A stretch of DNA of 7,049 bases, taken from CAYZMH01 sp964479445 (GTDB taxonomy: Bacteria > Bacteroidota > Bacteroidia > Bacteroidales > GCA-2748055). The notes beneath the pieces were generated by a model that saw only the letters and a list, made by a program, of their open reading frames with translations, made no database searches and was not told where the DNA came from. The stretch is from assembly GCA_964479445.1 (NCBI GenBank), contig CAYZMH010000124.1:1-7049 (forward strand), in the 5' to 3' direction. Both the position numbers and the translations under genes were made by a program. Below are positions 1 to 6,200 of the stretch, piece by piece; the first letter of the stretch is position 1; every line of letters begins with the position of its first letter.

Positions 1-201
1 ATAGAGGCTATCCGACTGGACCTTATCCCCCATCGCGGTGATGAAGTACAGGGGCCTGGCACTGCCGCTGACCTCCACGGGATGTACTTTGCCCCGGATG
101 TTCTGCTGTGCATCCCGCAGAACCAGTTCATCCCCGGTATCCTGCGCATCGCCGGGCAGGTTCTCAATCTCTGCCACGATCGACATATTGGCCGGGTAAG
201 A
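1..201 (-). repeat. GECRG-type domain, copy 2, divergent and cut by the window edge (residues 2283-2349)
   Basis: SYPANMSIVAEIENLPGD, then TGDELVLRDAQQNIRGKV, PLYFITAMGDKVQSDSLY. It follows copy 1 in layout: an opening 'Y..[SN]M.[VI]' strand, a 'D[EK].V' turn, 'xxRG', then '[YF]xxxxxGD..S..[LV]'. The AFIDGECRG core is lost: LRDAQQNIRG stands in its place, without the cysteine. It probably continues into a 'F.L.D...G' strand beyond the window, and an export domain may follow it. Confidence 0.45.
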
Positions 202-3200
202 CCGGAAGGAGGTATCCGCCGGTCCGGTTGACGCACCCTGGCGTGCAGCCGATTTCAACATCGTTCCCTCCACGGGGAAATAGAGATCCTGCGAGGAAGG
301 CGCACCTTCCACCGGGGTGTAGCGGTACTTGTACCCCCCGTTGGGCCTGAGGTAGTCCAGGGTTCCTACCCATCCCATCAATTCATCGTACATGGCAAAG
401 GCAAACTGCGATTTGATCAGGTCTCCGTCATTGGGGGTAAACAACCCGAGTGCTTCACTGGTAGTCATGTTTACCTGCGGGGTATACCCGATCCAGTTCC
501 AGCCTTCAACAACCGGGACAGGCGTGTTCCTGGGATCTACCGGCACCCCGCTCACCTTGAGGGTGTCCTGGTGCGCCAGTCTCAGCATGTACATCTGCTC
601 CGGTTCCGGGTAGTGCAACGTTCCGATCCAGTAGGAACTGTACTCCGAGTACCTGTCAATCCCTTTGATCATATCGCCGGGCTCAGGATCCATCCCTTCC
701 AGGAGGTACGACAGGGGCTGACTCTGGTCCATCTGGATATTGAATGATCTCCAGTTCCATCCCTCATGAAGGGAAATTTTCTGGATCACGACCTGGTCTG
801 CCTCAATGCTCACCGGTTCTGATGGGGTACCATACACCGCATTGTCCAGGAACTCATAGGCATCCGGATAGTTTTCCGGGGCCGCTCTCAGGTCGCTGAC
901 TTCCGCTCTCCGGTACTCCCTTCCTGTACTGGCATCCCAGACAAAGAACTCCACGTATTCCTCCGATACCTGGTTGCTGTATATATCCAGGAACACCTCG
1001 TACCGGTCATATTCTTCCACGTAGCTGAGGCTTCCGATCCCGCGGCACTCCCCGTCGATAAAAGCTGCTACCTTATCATGCGGGTCTGCGGAGATCACCT
1101 GGTTGATGGACAGGTACCCGATCACGTTCATGGAGTATTCATAGGCTTCCGGATCGATCTTCCAGTCGGATGGCAACCGGTCGTATACGCGGAGGCTAAC
1201 CTTCAACTTCTCATCAAACCCGAAGTCGGTTTTCAGGCTGATATCTTTGCTGAAGGTTCCCACGTTCACCCCTTCATTGATGGTGAACACCACCTCTTTT
1301 TCACTGAGCGGCTCAATGGTGCCTTCCCGCTGGTCAACAGATGCCCACGCCGGGATGTTCTCTATGGTATAGAACTGTTGTTCCCCGCTGTGATTGATGA
1401 TCGTTGTGGTGAAGGTTTGCGGAACATAGACCTCCTTCTCCAGGTCAAACTCCTGGTCGCTCCACTTCACCTGGTTCCTGTCTACATACGCGCTCCAGGT
1501 AACAGGCGAACTCATCTTGTTGCCATGCATGTCCTCCACGTTCTGCGCCGTGATATCAAGGATGCAGTTCTCCACTTTTCCTGAAGGCTCATTGATCACC
1601 AGGGCTACGCGGTCATTCTTGGCCACAAAATCGAAATCAACCCTGGAACTCGGTCGTTTCATGCGCACGTTCGGTACATCGGTCGCCTGGGTCAGTACAC
1701 TGGTGCCTGACTGGATCGCTCTTTCGGGTGTAATGATATCCTGTATCATCCCGTCAATCACCGGGGCGCCTCCCATGACCTCCACGTAGGACTCGAACGG
1801 GAGGTAAGAGACCAGGCCCAGTTCGTCCCCGTCAAGACGCATGGCGCTGTTGCGCTGCAGCTGGTCCTGCTTGACCGCGGTATTCCATATACGCAGTTCA
1901 TCGATGCTGCCGTTGAAGTGCTGGTCAAATTCAAAGCCGGCTATATCCTGGTTGAACAGTCCGCGTGCCCCGACAAACAGCCGGGCAGCCCCGAAGCCGT
2001 TCCATTCGGTGCTGGGCTCCGATACCACGAGCTCACCGTCAATATAGAGCCGGGTGTTCCCCACCCGTTGAACCACCAGGGCCAGGTGGTGCCAGCGGTT
2101 GTCAAAGGTTTCCACGCCCCCGGTCCTGATCCGTTTGCTGTTATTGCTCACCTGGATATTGCCCGAGGCATCGGTGTTGATACACCAGTAGGTGGGCATG
2201 TGGGTTCCGAACCGGAGCAGCTGCTCTTCGTACTCCGCCGCTTTTTCCGTTCCGAATAACTCACCGATCCTGGAGAGGAACTCCTGCTCACTGGCATAGA
2301 TGTCATTCACCATGGGTTCAAGCAGGCTTTCCACGTCATCCTCCAGGGGCATCACAGCAGCCGTGCGGGCCAGGTCCTCCGGAGAGTAGTAATACAATAC
2401 CTGGTCAGAATGGTCGCCATGCCCGTTGGAAAGCAGGCAGGTATTGGCTCCCTGGTCCCCTTTATACCAGAACTCAATGGTGAAATCCTCCTCTTCGCCA
2501 AAGGCCACATCACTGAAATCCAGGTCGATCATCCCCTCGCCGTTGCTGTCAAACGTGGCTGCATAGCCGGTGGGTGAGATCATCCAGGAAGTGTGCACGG
2601 ATGCATTCCTTCGATGCACTTTCTCCGTGGCCAGGGTGCCGGTGGCATCACTGAACGGCCAGTAACCGATCAGCCCGGTCTCTTTCCCGCTGAGCGTGAC
2701 CAGCATGTTGGCTGTGATCCCGCTGGCTGTGCGCGGCCGCTCCCAGATACGGAGTTCATGCAGGCTCCCCTTGAACGGGTCACCGTCGTTTACCATGGAT
2801 TTACCCAGGTACACATCCCCGTAACCGGTGTAGGCCGGGTCCATGGATCCGGAACCGAGCAGGTAACCGTCTCTCAGTACCAGGGCCTCTTCCCTGACCC
2901 GGTCAAAGACAAAGGCCCAGTGGTGCCACGATCCGATCAGGTCGGAGGTGTTTACATTGTCCAGGGTATAATCCTGGTCTCCTACCTGGAACTCGATCTT
3001 CCCCTCTTCGGTCAACCAGATCGCGATGGCGTTTTCCGGATCGGTATGCTGGGAGAAGATGCATTCCCGCACGTGACTTCGCTCGCTCTTCAGCCAGAAC
3101 TCAATGGTGAAGGATTTCCCCACCAGGTTGATCCCGTCCGGTATGCGTACATAATCGTCGGGTTGATCATCAAAACGTACGCTCACATCGTGCCGCAGCT

Positions 3201-6200
3201 CACTGCCGTTAAGGATTCCTCGCACATCGAAGTTTGCGAGCTTCGACAGTTTCTCCGCCTGGATATCCTCGTTGAACTCGATCACGATATCATCATCCGG
3301 GGAGAGGATCCCGTCGGCCGGCTGCGGGGTACCAAAGACCTTGGGCGGCTTGCGGTCCACCACGCCCGTCCAGACCTCCGAGAGGTCAAAAATCTCCGAC
3401 CCGTCGGCACAGTTTCCGCAATAGGTCTTGGCCCGGATATCATACTCGCCGTCGGGGTAACCCGAAAGGTCCCACTCAATGGCGGTGAATCCCCCGGGGA
3501 TCTCCTGCTGATCATCCTCCTGGGCCACCAGGTGGAAATCTTCGGTTTTAATCCATTCGGAACTGGCCGCCGGTTTGAACTGGAAGTTCAGTTTCTCAAA
3601 AATGGAGTTATTCAGGTCATACCCGGTCATCAGGACAGGTACCTTGGTCTCCCGCACCCCGTTGACCAGGTGCTGATCTTCGCTGTTGATGATGAAGTCG
3701 TTATCCGGACTCGCAATGGTGATGTCGGTGCAGGAGGGGATGAACTGCACGGAGAAGGTCACCGTATCAATGGCCTCCGGATCCAGCGACCTGCCGTTAT
3801 TATAAAATTCATACTCGCACATGGAATAGAGGACAATCTGGATGCTGTCGTATTCATAAATATCGGGCTTGCCCATGGCTACCGACAGGGTTTTGTTGAT
3901 CTGCGATCCCGGGGCAATCTCGTAGACCCGGTTCACCGATAACCCGTCTAGTTTGATAATCGCCCCGTCAGGGTTGGTGGACTCCAGCACCTTCGCTTCA
4001 TAAAACATGGTCTCGTTGGTGTAGGAGTTGTTCCCCATCTGGAGGGTGAAATAGGCCAGGTTATCATCGGGTACATTGGTCTGCAGGGCGGGCGTGATCT
4101 CCAGGGTGGGCACTTCACGCCGGATGGTCGAACTGCCCAGCTGATCCACCCCGATCACCGGTTCCCCGGTAATGGTGTAGATATGCTTGCGGTACCGCGC
4201 CCAGAGCTTCTGTAACTTGCTGCGCTGACCGGCGGTAAAGAGGTAGATCTGATCGAACCCGTTGGTTTCATTCATCTCGACCTGGTCGCTGATCTCCTTG
4301 ATGTCCGATTCATCCATCTCCTCCATGTTGCCGGCCACATCATCGCTCAGCCCCTCGTTCTCCTCCAGGGTCATGTCCAGCTTCAGGTTGATCATCCCGG
4401 TGACCGCTTCAGCCAGGTTAAGCTTGTTGGTAAACTCCCGGTCCCGGATCTGCTCCAGCTGGAATATGGCTTCACCGGGAATCAGCTCCGTGATGGCATC
4501 GGAAACGGTAAATTGACCGGTGAGCTCATCGAAAGGTACCTCCGTGGTTTCGGTGATGCCCAGGATATCCAGGAACAACTCTTCGATAGCCGGATCGCCC
4601 ATGTCACTTTCAAACATGCTGTACAGTTCGGCAATGGTACTGCCGGTGACCTGGTGCTTGGAGGGTTCGTAATAATTCACCGGGGTGGCCTCTTCACGCG
4701 GACACATACTGCGGCCTCCTTTGAGGAGGAAGACCGGACCGGTACCCGTGCCGGCATCTTTCACGTCCACCGAAAAGTAGTCTCCCTGGTCGGGATCATG
4801 CAAGACATACCCGAAGGTGTTGGTCTGTGTGTTCTCCCGCGTGGTCGTGTTACCCGTCGAATAATCAAAGCTGATCCCCGTGCTGAAGTCCACCCCGATA
4901 CCGGCAATCTCCGTACCAATCCCGGTGGTCGCCTCCATGTTGAAGGTGGATTCAAAACTATACGTATGGGACTGGGTAAGCGATGTCTCGGTCGATTGCT
5001 CAAAGGTAGGCCCGGCATCATACGAGATATTTTTGATCAGCTCTGCATGGTACTTTTCCATCTCGTTCCGCTCCAGGGCTTCACGCCACAGGCGGATTTG
5101 CTGGTTGTACTTCCTTATCTTATCATGATTCTTGGGAACCATCTCGCCCCGGTCGTTCTCCACGTACTCCTGGGGTATGTAATGGTAACTCGGACCGGTA
5201 TAATCCAGGTCACGGTCGGTGTTCACCGGATCGTCGGTGGTAGCCTGGTCGCCCCAGCGCGGATCATCGTTGTTGCTCCCGTAAAGCGCGTGTCCCACGG
5301 GCAGGTTGGAAGAATAGGCCGGGTCATTCACGAACAGGTTGTTCCGAATGGCAATCAAATTGGGAATCAGGTAATTCTCAATGTGATCGGCGGTATAAAT
5401 AAAGTGGGTGGCAGTTCCTTCCGGGGCGGCCAGCAACGATTGCTTGACTCCCAGCACATGTCCGCCTGATGCTCCCCCGGCGGTGGGCAACCCGGTGCTG
5501 TCGGCAAAACCGGCCGGCAGCAGGGTGAGCTCGTCGGCCAGGCTGACCCGGTAGTTTTTGGACGAACCGAAAAACAGGTCACTGGGCGCACCTGCCAGTT
5601 CGGGCGAATCCGAGGTTTGCCAGCTCTCCGTGGTGGTGTAACTATGGGTAAGCGTGCGGTCGGAACTCCAGCTTTTGGTGGAGCTGAACCCGAGATTCGC
5701 ATCGAAATCAATATCGGTGGTGGTAGTGTACCCCAGTCCGGCAGAGAATTCTGTACCGGCCATGATGGAAAGCTGCTGCATACTCGACAGGCTGGAATGG
5801 GTGGAGAGGGACTGCTCAAAAGAAAAGGTCGTTCCTTTCTCCAAAAAGGAATAGCTTTCGCTCCCGGGAGGGTCGCGGAGGATCATGTCCACCACGTTCG
5901 GACCATTGGTAACGAAGTCACTCCCTTCAACCTGGTTGGCGCCAAGGACATAGCCGCGGAAATAGGCATCATCGGGATGCAGGGTCGACTCCGGGTAGGT
6001 AAAGGCCAGGTCACCGGGATCCCCGACGGGCTTCCATTCATACCCCACGTCATCCACCATCACCGTGATGTTCAATACACTGGTGTAGTTGCGCCAGGGG
6101 AAATTCTGATCGGTAAGCATGTTGGGCTCTCCTCCCTTGAAGGCATACAGGGATGCACCCTGGTGGATGGAAAGGGGGGCCGGACTCTCATTGTTGGCGA

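Noticed and set aside
1078..1584. Plus-strand open frame of 168 codons
   Set aside because: Codon-aligned antisense to the BACON-like and GECRG-type domains. It has no supporting motif.
2593..3942. Plus-strand open frame of 449 codons
   Set aside because: It is codon-aligned antisense to the Ig-like and LamG 1 region. Its translation shows no recognisable domain, while the minus strand encodes clear LamG and Ig motifs throughout.
4513..5469. Plus-strand open frame of 318 codons
   Set aside because: Antisense to the second amphipathic segment and helical spacer. Its His/Arg/Gly/Val-rich composition is what complementing this beta-rich coding sequence gives, and no family was recognised.
5367..5819. 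Minus-strand open frame of 150 codons in another frame
   Set aside because: It overlaps the giant gene out of frame, and its Pro/Ser-rich translation is a typical shift artefact over the Ser/Thr-rich segment.
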